From a virus, in the IMG/VR virus record IMGVR_UViG_3300032174_000075, positions 1 to 64,000 of that record: a DNA stretch of 64,000 nt. The stretch is one strand, 5' to 3'. Below, in pieces: positions 36,157-43,880 of the stretch. The translations under genes and the position numbers were made by a program. Below the pieces are notes generated by a model that worked only from the letters and a program-made list of their open reading frames with translations, had not been told where the DNA came from and searched no databases. Positions within the stretch are counted from its first letter, which is position 1, and each line of letters starts with the position of its first letter.

Positions 36157-36518
36157 TGGCGCAGAACAACGCCGACTACAACGGAGTCCTGAGTTGTGTT
36201 CAGGACGACCGAGTCACGCCGATCTACCTGACGGCAGACGGAACGTCAGGCGGGACGCCGCTGCATCTTGAACTGTGGCTGCGCCAATCTCCGGGCGGCC
36301 CAGTCGTGGCGGAGTTTTCCACGGTAGACAATACCCTTGTTATTCTTGAGCCTCCGAACGACAATCAAATATCCTGGCACATTCCGTTCACGACGATGCA
36401 GACACTCGCGGCAAATCTCTATTACGGCGACGTGCTCGCGTTGGTGTCGGATACGTCTAGGCTTGGATACGGCTCGCTCTTGTTTCCAGTAGAGCAAGGA
36501 TCGACGGAAATGGAGTAG
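36156..36518 (+). CDS. Small beta-rich protein, possible fibre chaperone or cap
   Basis: 120 residues from ATG 36156, overlapping the tailspike stop by one base (TAATG). All-beta with alternating hydrophobics (LHLELWLRQSPGGPVVAEFS, LYYGDVLALVSDTSRLGYGS). A short gene coupled to a tailspike is often a folding chaperone or accessory tip protein. Last gene of the rightward tail operon before a hairpin and the reverse-strand operon. Confidence 0.6.
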   Translation: MAQNNADYNGVLSCVQDDRVTPIYLTADGTSGGTPLHLELWLRQSPGGPVVAEFSTVDNTLVILEPPNDNQISWHIPFTTMQTLAANLYYGDVLALVSDTSRLGYGSLLFPVEQGSTEME

Positions 36519-36544
36519 AAGACAGCCTGTCTCTGAGGTGCCGC

Positions 36545-36577
36545 GCCCGGTCACGCTTGAATGCTGGCCGGGCTTTG
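36545..36577 (+). terminator. Probable rho-independent terminator of the tail operon
   Basis: GCCCGG (36545-36550) pairs with CCGGGC (36568-36573), with further partial pairing inside, followed by TTTG. It lies between the convergent ends of the tail operon and the reverse-strand regulator operon. The T-run is short, so efficiency is uncertain. Confidence 0.5.
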
Positions 36578-36592
36578 CATATCCGGGCGATT

Positions 36593-37429
36593 TCAAAAAT
36601 GCATCCTGTCGCTATCTATGGTGTCGATCATCCGCAAGCCGTCGGTGCCGGGTATTTCTTGGTCCAGCGAGATCGGCGCGAATAAAAATGGATGCATTCT
36701 CCGCACACGAGCCAGCGCCTTCGGAACAGCCGTCTTCATTTCACCGGGACGGAGTGAGCCCTCTAAGATCGCAAGGATGATGTCTTGGCAGACATCCGCT
36801 CGAATGAAGTGAGGGACCTGCGCCGGAACCATCCGATTGACCATTGCTAGAAGGCCAGTCGGGTCGTCGCGTTCGCTGTCCAAATATGGATAGCATTTTT
36901 CCCGCGTTGGCGTATGGCGAAGGTCGTTTTCGCGATTGACGAGCTTTCGCCTGTTCCTGATTACCGAGCACAACGACTTGCTTATCCCAAGGCGTTCGCA
37001 TATCTCAGTTGGCCTGATGCCTTGATGGCTGAGCGCTATCACGGCCTTTGTTGTTTCGTTAAATTCCCGCGCGCTATATCGACGAATCTTTATGCCAGTG
37101 TCGGCCAAAATTCGCTTCACTTTATCTATTGAAACCAAAAACTTCTCTCCGACCTTTTCAAGCGTCGCGCCAGACAGATATTCGGCGACAATTTCCGCCG
37201 TCGGAAACGTCGCCCTTTCTTGCTGATAGCGCTTCTTGATTAGATCGAAGCCATGGCGTTCTGTAACGCCGTTGCGAATGGCGACTTGGCGAATTGTCTC
37301 CCGCGAAAGCCCATATACACTCGCTATTGACTGCAACGAATGCTCTCCGCTTTGTAACATCGCAATGATTTCGCAGTTCCTCGCGGTCCTGTCGGCACAT
37401 GGGGGAGGCTTTTTGCGAGCGCCTGTCAC
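36593..37429 (-). CDS. Regulator with three HTH units and a sigma-factor-like C-terminal module
   Basis: 278 residues. Three HTH-like units can be drawn: residues 20-55 (SIASVYGLSRETIRQV, similar to sigma-70 region 4.2), 76-113 (LEKVGEKFLVSIDKVKRIL) and 125-163 (IRPTEICERLGISKSL). Residues ~180-272 contain FIRADVCQDIILAILEG, resembling the 'DL.QE' helix of sigma region 2.1, and ISLDQEIPGTDGLRMIDTID, resembling the 'SLD.PI...LGD.I' segment near the end of sigma region 3. The same module is present in the 576-residue protein of this operon. Last gene of a coupled four-gene unit. Sigma-like function is inferred. Confidence 0.75.
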   Translation of the reverse strand: MTGARKKPPPCADRTARNCEIIAMLQSGEHSLQSIASVYGLSRETIRQVAIRNGVTERHGFDLIKKRYQQERATFPTAEIVAEYLSGATLEKVGEKFLVSIDKVKRILADTGIKIRRYSAREFNETTKAVIALSHQGIRPTEICERLGISKSLCSVIRNRRKLVNRENDLRHTPTREKCYPYLDSERDDPTGLLAMVNRMVPAQVPHFIRADVCQDIILAILEGSLRPGEMKTAVPKALARVRRMHPFLFAPISLDQEIPGTDGLRMIDTIDSDRMHF

Positions 37430-37617
37430 TGCCTCTTCAACTCCTGTATCCTCTCCAGCGCCTCCATGAGGGCGATGATCTGGGGGGATGGTGAGCGTAA
37501 TCCGGTTTCCATTTCTCGCACTCGCTTGTTCGGGCTTTCGAGGCGGAGCTTTTCGCCGAACTGAGTCACGGATAGCCCGAGGCGGAGACGGAGCGCGCGG
37601 ATTTCAAAAGGGGTCAT
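37426..37617 (-). CDS. XRE-family HTH regulator
   Basis: 63 residues forming essentially a single Cro/CI-type HTH: LRLRLGLSVTQFGEKLRLES, then RVREMETGLRSPSPQIIALM. It overlaps both neighbours by four bases (ATGA-type), so it is translated together with them. Likely a DNA-binding partner or autoregulator of this operon. Confidence 0.8.
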   Translation of the reverse strand: MTPFEIRALRLRLGLSVTQFGEKLRLESPNKRVREMETGLRSPSPQIIALMEALERIQELKRQ

Positions 37618-39344
37618 TTGAATGCTGCCTCCGCTAAGGCCATGACCTTCTCCCGATAGGTTTTGGGCCGGCCTTCGTCAGTAGGCGGCAGAACAGTCAT
37701 AAGCGTTGCTTTCTCTGCGTCAAAAACAATTCGCACATTTTTACCCCGCACTCGTATCCATCCCTCGAAAGCGTAGCCGTGATCATCGCCTTTGTGCGCC
37801 GACTTCACACCAGACACTCTTCCTTCTGAGACCGCCGCGCGCATCTCCCGGTTTACAGCCGTTGTCCATTTGATCCCATAGCGCTCTTCTAATCTGGCAT
37901 GATTGTGCAACGTGCCATCGTCTAAATGCCGCAACTGTTTGGGGTCGAGATTCTGGAGAATTTCCTCGGCGTCAAAATAATCTACGTATTGATCATCTTT
38001 CATATGTAGACGGCGCTGTTCGTCGCGCACCTGATGATGGTAGACATCATCGACCTGTGATGGCGGATAGAAGCGGTGGTCAATCGCATCCCAAGCGCGC
38101 CGTTTCTCGTTCATCTGCTCGACGCGCCACTCATCTTGAGAAATCGACGCTTCAAGGCGGTCATATTCATCGCCGTCATTCTCGGCAGTTAATGACAGCG
38201 CGTGACCCGCTTGTTCAAAATTTTCCCTATAGAACTTCGTCACAAACCAACGGACGTTTGTCTGCTTGGCCTTAAGTTCGGCTATCGTGACGCGTCCTTC
38301 TAGCATCGCCAGCATAATCTCTTGTACGATATCGGAGCGCATATGAGGCGGGATAGATTTTGGTATAAGAGAGTTCGCTTCCAAGAGATCGGCGTGCTCG
38401 TCACGAACCTTCGCGATATATGGAAACTGTAGCAGTTCGGCGCCAGCATGATTGTGAAGGCGAAGGACCTTCTTGGGCTGCGGCAATATTTGCCGCCAAG
38501 TATATGACGGCTGAAAGCCCTTATCGAGAGCGTACCTCACGATTGATTGCGGAGAACGCCCAAGCGCATTTGCCGCTAATTCGACGTTCGCATTGTTCTC
38601 ACAGAACCTTTCAAGCGCAGTCTTTTCGGATTGAGTCCACCAAGTTCGCGTACTCATCCAAGCGCCGCCGACGTAGCGGTTTTGCCCTATTTCGTAATTG
38701 TGCGCTCTGGCGTCTCGCTCTGCGAACATGAAAGAGCGAAGCTTTTTACGGGCTGTGCAAGAACTTTTCTTCCCATAGCCGACATGCGCCTCTAAAACTT
38801 TCCCCCACGATGATCCGTTATTTACATCGTTGATCGCAACGATGGTCATAAGAACCTGCTTCCACGTCAGTTTTGTGGCGCGAAACGGCGTGCCTGATGT
38901 AAGTGAGTAACTGTACCCGCATCTCTGGCACTTAAAGAGGTGCCTCCCCGTATCTCTCGTAATATGATAGCTCACCCCATGGGCGCACTCTGGGCATATC
39001 GGCTCTCCGTCGGTTTCTGGCCAACGAAGCTGTTTGAAAAGTTCGCGAGCCGCCCATTCCGAAAGAGGTTCAATCGCCTCTGGAGTGAGGGCCTTTGCGG
39101 CAGGGCTAGTCATGAAAGCGCTGCCGGAAGTGTAGCAAGAGCGGCATACTCCAATGCTGCCGGGAAACTTATTGGCCCCACATTTTTTGCACGTTGAATA
39201 TGCTTCTTCTCGGTCCTCCTTAAGGAGATTTGCTGCGTCGCTTTCATTTGCCGCCAATATGGCGTTGTTCGATATAAACGCGCCGCCGTGTTCCTTGTAG
39301 AGCGGCTTACGGCCTTTGTTGTGTCGCGACCTACGCGTGCCCAT
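37614..39344 (-). CDS. Domesticated IS1595 zinc-ribbon protein with sigma-like module
   Basis: 576 residues. Zinc site 1 is C52/C55/C67/C70. Residues ~90-205 match the N-terminal part of IS1595 transposases: zinc ribbon C117/C120/C139/C142, then YSYSLTSGTPFRATKLTWKQ. The DDE catalytic domain is absent. An HTH/SANT-like segment follows (residues 236-275, VELAANALGRSPQSIVRYAL), then the module shared with the 36593 gene (residues 307-395, PPHMRSDIVQEIMLAMLEG). The C-terminal ~120 residues weakly resemble DUF4258 (FEGWIRVRGKNVRIVFDAEK). A DNA-binding regulator built from a transposase is the best reading. Confidence 0.75.
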   Translation of the reverse strand: MGTRRSRHNKGRKPLYKEHGGAFISNNAILAANESDAANLLKEDREEAYSTCKKCGANKFPGSIGVCRSCYTSGSAFMTSPAAKALTPEAIEPLSEWAARELFKQLRWPETDGEPICPECAHGVSYHITRDTGRHLFKCQRCGYSYSLTSGTPFRATKLTWKQVLMTIVAINDVNNGSSWGKVLEAHVGYGKKSSCTARKKLRSFMFAERDARAHNYEIGQNRYVGGAWMSTRTWWTQSEKTALERFCENNANVELAANALGRSPQSIVRYALDKGFQPSYTWRQILPQPKKVLRLHNHAGAELLQFPYIAKVRDEHADLLEANSLIPKSIPPHMRSDIVQEIMLAMLEGRVTIAELKAKQTNVRWFVTKFYRENFEQAGHALSLTAENDGDEYDRLEASISQDEWRVEQMNEKRRAWDAIDHRFYPPSQVDDVYHHQVRDEQRRLHMKDDQYVDYFDAEEILQNLDPKQLRHLDDGTLHNHARLEERYGIKWTTAVNREMRAAVSEGRVSGVKSAHKGDDHGYAFEGWIRVRGKNVRIVFDAEKATLMTVLPPTDEGRPKTYREKVMALAEAAFK

Positions 39345-39510
39345 GGCGCCCTTCCTCCATGAGCGTCACGTTGTATTTCTCGGTCAGGTCTGAAATCCAG
39401 TCGCGCAGAAGATCGGCGCGCAGCACCCAATCGAGCGATTCCCAGTCGGCCGGAAACTGGACGGAACCTTCGCCATCCGCGAAACTTGCGAGCAATTTGG
39501 GCTTTGTCAT
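39331..39510 (-). CDS. Small leader protein of the reverse-strand regulator operon
   Basis: 59 residues (MTKPKLLASFADGEGSVQFP, then DWVLRADLLRDWISDLTEKY). The reading frame overlaps the start of the 576-residue protein gene by 14 bases, so it is the first of four coupled genes. A GAGGAGTCGAAG leader precedes the ATG. Acidic, mixed alpha/beta, family unknown; I have the impression of similar proteins in rhizobial phages but cannot name one. Confidence 0.6.
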   Translation of the reverse strand: MTKPKLLASFADGEGSVQFPADWESLDWVLRADLLRDWISDLTEKYNVTLMEEGRHGHA

Positions 39511-39879
39511 CTTCGACTCCTCGCCCTCGTTAGGGCTGTAGCGGCGCGGGTGGTGCGCCTATCGACGGCTAGGATTGAGCCACAGCCCCGTTGACAGGTC
39601 AAGGCTGAAAGCGCACATTTCCGCTCGGGAACGCCGCCGCTACAGCTAGGCGTGGCTTGGCCGGGAGAGACGGCTGTGTCGCTGCATCGGCGAGCCTTTG
39701 CCTTAACGGCAATCCTTCACGGAGGGTTGAAGCCTATCGTAACAGACGGCTTGCGCAAAGGCTCACCGCTGCAACGATAATCGGAGACGGGCATGCGCGA
39801 GAAAACTTGCATCGGCGACGGCGGCTCTTCGTTCGTCGGCGCTGGCAACTCCGCCTAACCACCAAGGAGAACATCCCTC
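39511..39879. other. 369-bp intergenic region with long inverted repeats
   Basis: No gene seen. A perfect 12-bp inverted repeat joins 39535-39546 (gctgtagcggcg) and 39635-39646. A 21-bp imperfect pair joins 39681-39701 and 39755-39775 (18 of 21 positions complementary), with smaller hairpins between. A TTGACA at 39591 lies within TTGACAGGTCAA and could be the -35 of a rightward promoter (spacer 17, CACATT) for the lysis genes. It may hold a structured RNA or binding sites between the reverse-strand operon and the holin. Confidence 0.4.
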
Positions 39880-40206
39880 ATGGCCGCGCCCTCCGCTCCG
39901 GTTATCGTCGCCACGAAGTCAGCGTGGCTTTCAAAGACGAATTGGGTTGCTGGCCTGACAGGTCTTGGAGCGATCGTCACGCAGTTCACGCCACTATTGC
40001 CGCCAGAGTGGCAAGGGAAGGCGACGGCCTTTGTCGCGCTGCTTGGTGCGGTCGGGGTGTGGATCACAAGGACGTTTTTCACTACCAGTCTCACGCCATC
40101 ATCTACGGCTGACCTTCCTTCCGCTGCCAATGCCATCCGAGCCTCTGGCGCATCCGAGGCGCAGGTTGTGGACGCCTTGAACGCCGCTCAGATTACCGCG
40201 AAATAG
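39880..40206 (+). CDS. Putative holin
   Basis: 108 residues with two hydrophobic helices at about 20-40 (WVAGLTGLGAIVTQFTPLLP) and 47-66 (ATAFVALLGAVGVWITRTFF), a short loop between them, and a soluble Ala/Ser-rich tail. This topology and the ACCAAGGAGAACATCCCTC leader fit a class II-type holin that permeabilises the inner membrane at lysis. It starts a run of small membrane proteins. No endolysin lies next to it. Confidence 0.7.
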   Translation: MAAPSAPVIVATKSAWLSKTNWVAGLTGLGAIVTQFTPLLPPEWQGKATAFVALLGAVGVWITRTFFTTSLTPSSTADLPSAANAIRASGASEAQVVDALNAAQITAK

Positions 40207-40216
40207 GAGTGCTATC

Positions 40217-40426
40217 GTGACTGCGTGGTTTCTGATAATGAGCATACTCATTTACTCAGGCGATGATGGATCTTGGCATAGACAATACCAAGTCCGGGAT
40301 CAGGCCTTTCCATCTCAGGAAGAATGCGAAGTCGCGCGTTATCACAGGACGCACAACGACTATTTCGACGGCGATCTACAAACCGCTTGCGTCGAAGTGA
40401 CACTGCTTCCGAAGATCGACAGATAG
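40217..40426 (+). CDS. Small protein with N-terminal hydrophobic segment
   Basis: 69 residues from GTG. A short hydrophobic start (TAWFLIMSILIYSG) is followed by a soluble part with two cysteines (EECEVARYH, LQTACVEV), consistent with an exported or membrane-attached lysis-region protein. Family unknown. Confidence 0.5.
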   Translation: MTAWFLIMSILIYSGDDGSWHRQYQVRDQAFPSQEECEVARYHRTHNDYFDGDLQTACVEVTLLPKIDR

Positions 40427-40434
40427 GAGTCCCC

Positions 40435-40818
40435 ATGAATCCCCTCAAATCCCTCGCCCTGGCCTCCGTAGTGGCAACCTCCCTTGGCGGCTGTCAGACA
40501 GTCGCCAGCCTTCTGACGGGCCAGAGCGTGGCCCAGGTGGCGCCTACGACCATCGCGGACGCGGAGAAAGCGTTAACGATTGCGCACTTGGCCTATCAGG
40601 CCCTCGGGGAAACTCTCAAGTCAGGGGCGGATAGCGGCATTCTCCATGGTCCCAATGCTGCAACTGCGAAGAGCTACTATGACAAAGCTGGCGACTACCT
40701 CGACGTAGCGGACAAGGCCGATGCGGCTGCGAACGCGCAGGGTATTTTCTCCGCTGTCGCCAGCGCCGAGTCGTTCATCACGCAGGCCAAGGCGCTTGTG
40801 CCGAGTACGAGCCACTGA
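40435..40818 (+). CDS. Lipoprotein of the lysis region
   Basis: 127 residues from ATG 40435 with a TAGGAG ribosome-binding site. The signal SLALASVVATSLGGC has a lipobox with Cys20. The mature part is helical (DAEKALTIAHLAYQALGETL, YYDKAGDYLDVADKADAAAN). Similar lipoproteins stand beside holins in alphaproteobacterial phages. An o-spanin role is possible, although it is longer than typical Rz1. Confidence 0.65.
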   Translation: MNPLKSLALASVVATSLGGCQTVASLLTGQSVAQVAPTTIADAEKALTIAHLAYQALGETLKSGADSGILHGPNAATAKSYYDKAGDYLDVADKADAAANAQGIFSAVASAESFITQAKALVPSTSH

Positions 40819-40824
40819 GCCGTC

Positions 40825-41007
40825 ATGAACGAGGAGCTTCTGAGCGCGTTTCGTGAGTGGTGGCACCAGAAGGCCCGCCACGGCGAGACGGCCTCCGCTG
40901 CTGCGACTTCTTTGGAGAAGCACCTTTTGGAGCGCGGCTTCATGATCGTGCGCGCGGAACGCCATCTTGCCGCCACTGAATGGAGTCTCGATCCTGAAAG
41001 GGTGTGA
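40825..41007 (+). CDS. Small hypothetical phage protein
   Basis: 60 residues, six bases after the lipoprotein stop, helical and charged (LLSAFREWWHQKARHGETAS, KHLLERGFMIVRAER). Family unknown; position within the co-oriented block is the main support. Confidence 0.45.
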   Translation: MNEELLSAFREWWHQKARHGETASAAATSLEKHLLERGFMIVRAERHLAATEWSLDPERV

Positions 41008-41060
41008 ATCGCTACGATGGCCCTTTCCTTCCCCGCCCGCTAACGCCTAGGAGCCCTCCC

Positions 41061-41267
41061 ATGGACGCCACACAGATTGTCTCCCTCATCACCTCCCTCG
41101 CCGATCTTGTCGCCAAGCTCGCCCCGCTGGCGACTCAGGGTGGAGCGGTCCTTTCCGAAACCGATGCGAACGCCGTTCATGGCGCCCTTCTCAAAGCCGA
41201 GGAAGCCACAGCGGCGCTCCGCCCCCAGGTTGACGCCGCCCTGGACGCTGCCGCCGCCCGAGGCTGA
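41061..41267 (+). CDS. Small helical phage protein
   Basis: 68 residues from ATG 41061, chosen for the TAGGAGCCCTCCC leader rather than the upstream ATG 41004. Fully helical (QIVSLITSLADLVAKLAPLA, GALLKAEEATAALRPQVDAA). Such proteins follow holins in several rhizobial phages; function unknown. Confidence 0.55.
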   Translation: MDATQIVSLITSLADLVAKLAPLATQGGAVLSETDANAVHGALLKAEEATAALRPQVDAALDAAAARG

Positions 41268-41299
41268 GACTTACACCCGCTAGGGGCGTTTACTCCGGT

Positions 41300-41722
41300 A
41301 TGACATTGCATGAGCGCTTTTCGGCTGGCTCAAGTGCCGCTATACCTAGTGGCACGAGGAACGGTTCGCGCTATAGTTGGAAGGCGCTGTTAACGAGGGC
41401 TTGGGAGGCAATGGGCGGGATAAACCTCAGCGCGGGCCAGTTCAACATCGCAAGCTTCCTGTCCGTGATCGCAGTCGCGGCGGTCCTTTGGTTCGGCAAC
41501 CTCGTGACCGGGGACCATGAGAAGATTTCCGGGATTGCAGGCGGCGTCCAGAATATCCAGACTTCCGTCGCCGGCATGCAGGCGCAGGTATCGACTCTAC
41601 AGGGCCAGGTCACGGCATTCCAGGGCGATCTTGCCGAGATGCGCGCCCGGCTCGATTGCGCCCAAGGCGTCGGGACCGTGGCAGGATGCGAACGCAAGCG
41701 CCGGATGGCGCCAACGCAATGA
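41300..41722 (+). CDS. Membrane protein with C-terminal coiled coil, possible i-spanin
   Basis: 140 residues (or about 103 from an inner ATG at 41411). One transmembrane helix (IASFLSVIAVAAVLWFGN) is followed by a coiled coil rich in Gln (QTSVAGMQAQVSTLQGQVTA) and a terminal Cys-containing segment. N-in topology with a periplasmic coiled coil fits Rz-type inner-membrane spanins. It overlaps the next gene by ATGA. Confidence 0.5.
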   Translation: MTLHERFSAGSSAAIPSGTRNGSRYSWKALLTRAWEAMGGINLSAGQFNIASFLSVIAVAAVLWFGNLVTGDHEKISGIAGGVQNIQTSVAGMQAQVSTLQGQVTAFQGDLAEMRARLDCAQGVGTVAGCERKRRMAPTQ

Positions 41723-42030
41723 GCGACGCTGGTGGATTGTCTGCGCCAGGAAGTGCGACGGTCACAAACGACGAGCGCCTGACCAATACGAATGGCACGC
41801 TGGTTTCCGTCCGACTCGGGGAGGATGAACGTCGGGCGCTCCGCTGGCTTTCTCCTCTCTTGATCTTCGTCGGCTTCAATCTCGCGCTAAGCCTTGTGCT
41901 CTATTTCGAGTGGCAGCGCGCCGCGACCAATTACGCGCTTGTCTATAGCCACCAGCTTAAGGAAGAGGCATACTTGGCGGCGCATGGGGTGGACGTGACC
42001 AAGTTCGGTGACGCTCTGCCAGAGCCGTAG
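41719..42030 (+). CDS. Single-pass membrane protein
   Basis: 103 residues from the ATG in the ATGA overlap. One helix near residues 48-68 (LLIFVGFNLALSLVLYFEW); the C-terminal ~35 residues are soluble (YSHQLKEEAYLAAHGVDVTK). Probably forms part of the lysis or membrane module with the preceding gene. Family unknown. Confidence 0.55.
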   Translation: MSDAGGLSAPGSATVTNDERLTNTNGTLVSVRLGEDERRALRWLSPLLIFVGFNLALSLVLYFEWQRAATNYALVYSHQLKEEAYLAAHGVDVTKFGDALPEP

Positions 42031-42038
42031 GAACGACT

Positions 42039-42428
42039 ATGGGTTGGGCAGTCGGTGAAGGCAAGGACGGCCGCGATATCGGGTACGGCGTTCCTGCGCT
42101 GTGTGATCATCCGTGCTGCAATGCGAGAATCAATCGCGGTCTCTCTTTCGTCTGTGGAATGATAAATTCGCCTGGCGAGGATCGCGGCTGCGGTTTGCAT
42201 TTCTGCCTGGACCACCTTCGCCATTCGCAGCGCTTTGGGCAACTCTGCCCCCGGCGCTGGCCGAAGAAGCTTGAGCCTTTCGAGCGCAAGCCGGACTTAC
42301 ACGAATGGACCTCCCATAAGATGACAGATGAGACTTGGCAGGAATGGCGCAACACGCATCTTGCGGAAGTCGAGGATTACCATCGCAGAATCGGCGGCGA
42401 AGAAATGCCGCATGTCGAAAGCACATAG
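42039..42428 (+). CDS. Cys/His-rich phage protein, probable zinc binder
   Basis: 129 residues. The first 65 residues carry CDHPCCNARINRG, SFVCGMIN, GCGLHFCLDHLRHS and LCPRRW, enough Cys and His for two zinc sites. A helical WQEWRNTHLAEVEDYHRRI tail follows. Similar RING-like Cys patterns are found in small phage proteins of unknown role. Confidence 0.6.
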   Translation: MGWAVGEGKDGRDIGYGVPALCDHPCCNARINRGLSFVCGMINSPGEDRGCGLHFCLDHLRHSQRFGQLCPRRWPKKLEPFERKPDLHEWTSHKMTDETWQEWRNTHLAEVEDYHRRIGGEEMPHVEST

Positions 42429-42690
42429 AGGAACGGCGCTGGCAATGGATTGGCGCGAAGATACCAGCCGTGAGAATGAAGCGCATGCTGGCGATATATT
42501 AATCGCAGCCCGGCGCCTTAACAGGCTGGCAGTGCAAATGAAGGCACTCGGATATGTGGACATAAAGCCGACGCTCGGGGACGTTCAGAATGTTCCAATC
42601 AACAAAGTCTATGACGCGCTATCCGACATGCTTGAAGAGGCTCTAAACCGAATAGGAGATTTGCAATGTCCGGTGACGATGACGACGTGA
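42412..42690 (+). CDS. Small hypothetical phage protein
   Basis: 92 residues from ATG 42412, inside the end of the previous gene; an ATG at 42445 is also possible. Helical (ILIAARRLNRLAVQMKALGY, VYDALSDMLEEALNRIGDLQ). Overlaps on both sides suggest translational coupling. Function unknown. Confidence 0.5.
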   Translation: MSKAHRGTALAMDWREDTSRENEAHAGDILIAARRLNRLAVQMKALGYVDIKPTLGDVQNVPINKVYDALSDMLEEALNRIGDLQCPVTMTT

Positions 42691-42851
42691 TCATTCACAG
42701 GGTCCAGCACAACACCACAACCGACACGGCGACACCCGTAACGGGCTCACGAGCCGACATGGCCGCGCTCATGTCGCATATCAATATCCCAGCGCTCCCA
42801 AGCCAGTCTCAGAAGGACTTGGCGAATGCAATTGTGGCGCTCACGGCGTGA
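42666..42851 (+). CDS. Small hypothetical phage protein
   Basis: 61 residues with an AGGAGATTTGCA leader inside the preceding gene. Acidic start (SGDDDDVIIHRVQHN), then a Thr-rich linker and a C-terminal helix. Family unknown. Confidence 0.45.
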   Translation: MSGDDDDVIIHRVQHNTTTDTATPVTGSRADMAALMSHINIPALPSQSQKDLANAIVALTA

Positions 42852-42917
42852 GGGCAATCTGAGAAACCGCCGCGCGACGGCTTCGCGCATAGCAGAAGAA
42901 GCAGTAGGAGAAGAAGC

Positions 42918-43217
42918 ATGTTCACGATCAAACTTTACAAATACGACGGTGCCAACCAGAAGGTTTTCGCGGCCGAGAGCTTTTCGATTTTGCGCGGGAG
43001 GAACTCTGGGAGCACTGACGGCCCATGTAGTTCCTGGTCGGAAATTACCGCGCATATGAAGAACCAAAACGACGCCGTGAGGTTCGATATCGGCGACAGC
43101 CCCTATCAGCCAAGCGGCGGGGTTTGGGAAAGGGCCATCATCGAAAACGCCGCCGGCCGCACGACAGAGATAATCGGAGCGGACCAGCCCTATAAGGCGC
43201 CAGTGGCCCAAGCCTAG
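42918..43217 (+). CDS. Hypothetical phage protein
   Basis: 99 residues preceded by AGTAGGAGAAGAAGC. Beta-rich start (FTIKLYKYDGANQKVFAAES), a middle with WSEITAHMKN, and an end VWERAIIENAAGRTTEII. Followed by a strong terminator, so it ends a transcription unit. Function unknown. Confidence 0.6.
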   Translation: MFTIKLYKYDGANQKVFAAESFSILRGRNSGSTDGPCSSWSEITAHMKNQNDAVRFDIGDSPYQPSGGVWERAIIENAAGRTTEIIGADQPYKAPVAQA

Positions 43218-43246
43218 TCGCCCTTTCCCCCTAGACGTGCTACAAG

Positions 43247-43276
43247 AGCCCCGCTGGGCGACTGGCGGGGCTTTGC
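43247..43276 (+). terminator. Rho-independent terminator
   Basis: AGCCCCGC (43247-43254) pairs perfectly with GCGGGGCT (43265-43272) around a 10-base loop, followed by TTTGCCTTTG. It lies 30 bases downstream of the 42918-43217 gene and separates it from the next small rightward gene. Confidence 0.75.
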
Positions 43277-43308
43277 CTTTGAGTGCGCGCGGCAGGCGAG
43301 GAACAATC

Positions 43309-43512
43309 ATGATAGATAACGAACTGCTTGGTTTGGTCGTGGCGCAGCAAGGTAGGAAATACCTTACGCGTGGCGGTAAGGTTGTCGGCCCGCTTCGTCT
43401 AGGCGGGGAAGGGATGGAAGACCATTATCTGAGCGGCGGCCACGCGTGGCATTCGTCTGGAGAGGGCTGCGGTGATCCCGATTATGACCTTGTGCAGGAA
43501 GTCTCTGAATGA
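43309..43512 (+). CDS. Small hypothetical protein
   Basis: 67 residues from ATG 43309 (GAGGAACAATC leader). Gly-rich, beta-like (YLTRGGKVVGPLRLGGEG, HYLSGGHAWHSSGEGCGDPD). It overlaps the next gene by ATGA. Function unknown. Confidence 0.5.
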   Translation: MIDNELLGLVVAQQGRKYLTRGGKVVGPLRLGGEGMEDHYLSGGHAWHSSGEGCGDPDYDLVQEVSE

Positions 43513-43868
43513 GTGGCCGCGCGGGCATTAGTTGCAAGCCTCCTCGCCAATTTGAGGAAGGATGGGTGTCGGTACTCACCGCCTGTTCGATGGCCGCTGA
43601 GTATGTGAAGCGTGCTGGGCTGTCTCTGCGCTATCGAAGCGCGAAGAGCGAGGCCTGTTATTACATCATGCCTGGTCGATTTGGGCTACTGCGAATCGCC
43701 ACCCATTCGAAGGGTGGCAAGAACCCAGACATGAAAGACGGACCGGCCATCGTCAGCGTCACATTCCCGGAAGCCAACCTGCGTGGCTTCACAAGAGAGC
43801 ACGTCGAGAACCATGCAGCGAACGGGATTGGTCTGTATCTCATTCGTTCGAAACGAACAGACTCATAG
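43509..43868 (+). CDS. Hypothetical phage protein
   Basis: 119 residues, ATGA-coupled to the previous gene. Contains AGLSLRYRSAKSEACYYIMP and the repeated G.LRIATHS strands, ending IGLYLIRSKRTDS. Mixed alpha/beta; not assigned. Confidence 0.55.
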   Translation: MSGRAGISCKPPRQFEEGWVSVLTACSMAAEYVKRAGLSLRYRSAKSEACYYIMPGRFGLLRIATHSKGGKNPDMKDGPAIVSVTFPEANLRGFTREHVENHAANGIGLYLIRSKRTDS

Positions 43869-43880
43869 AAGGGCTAGAAC

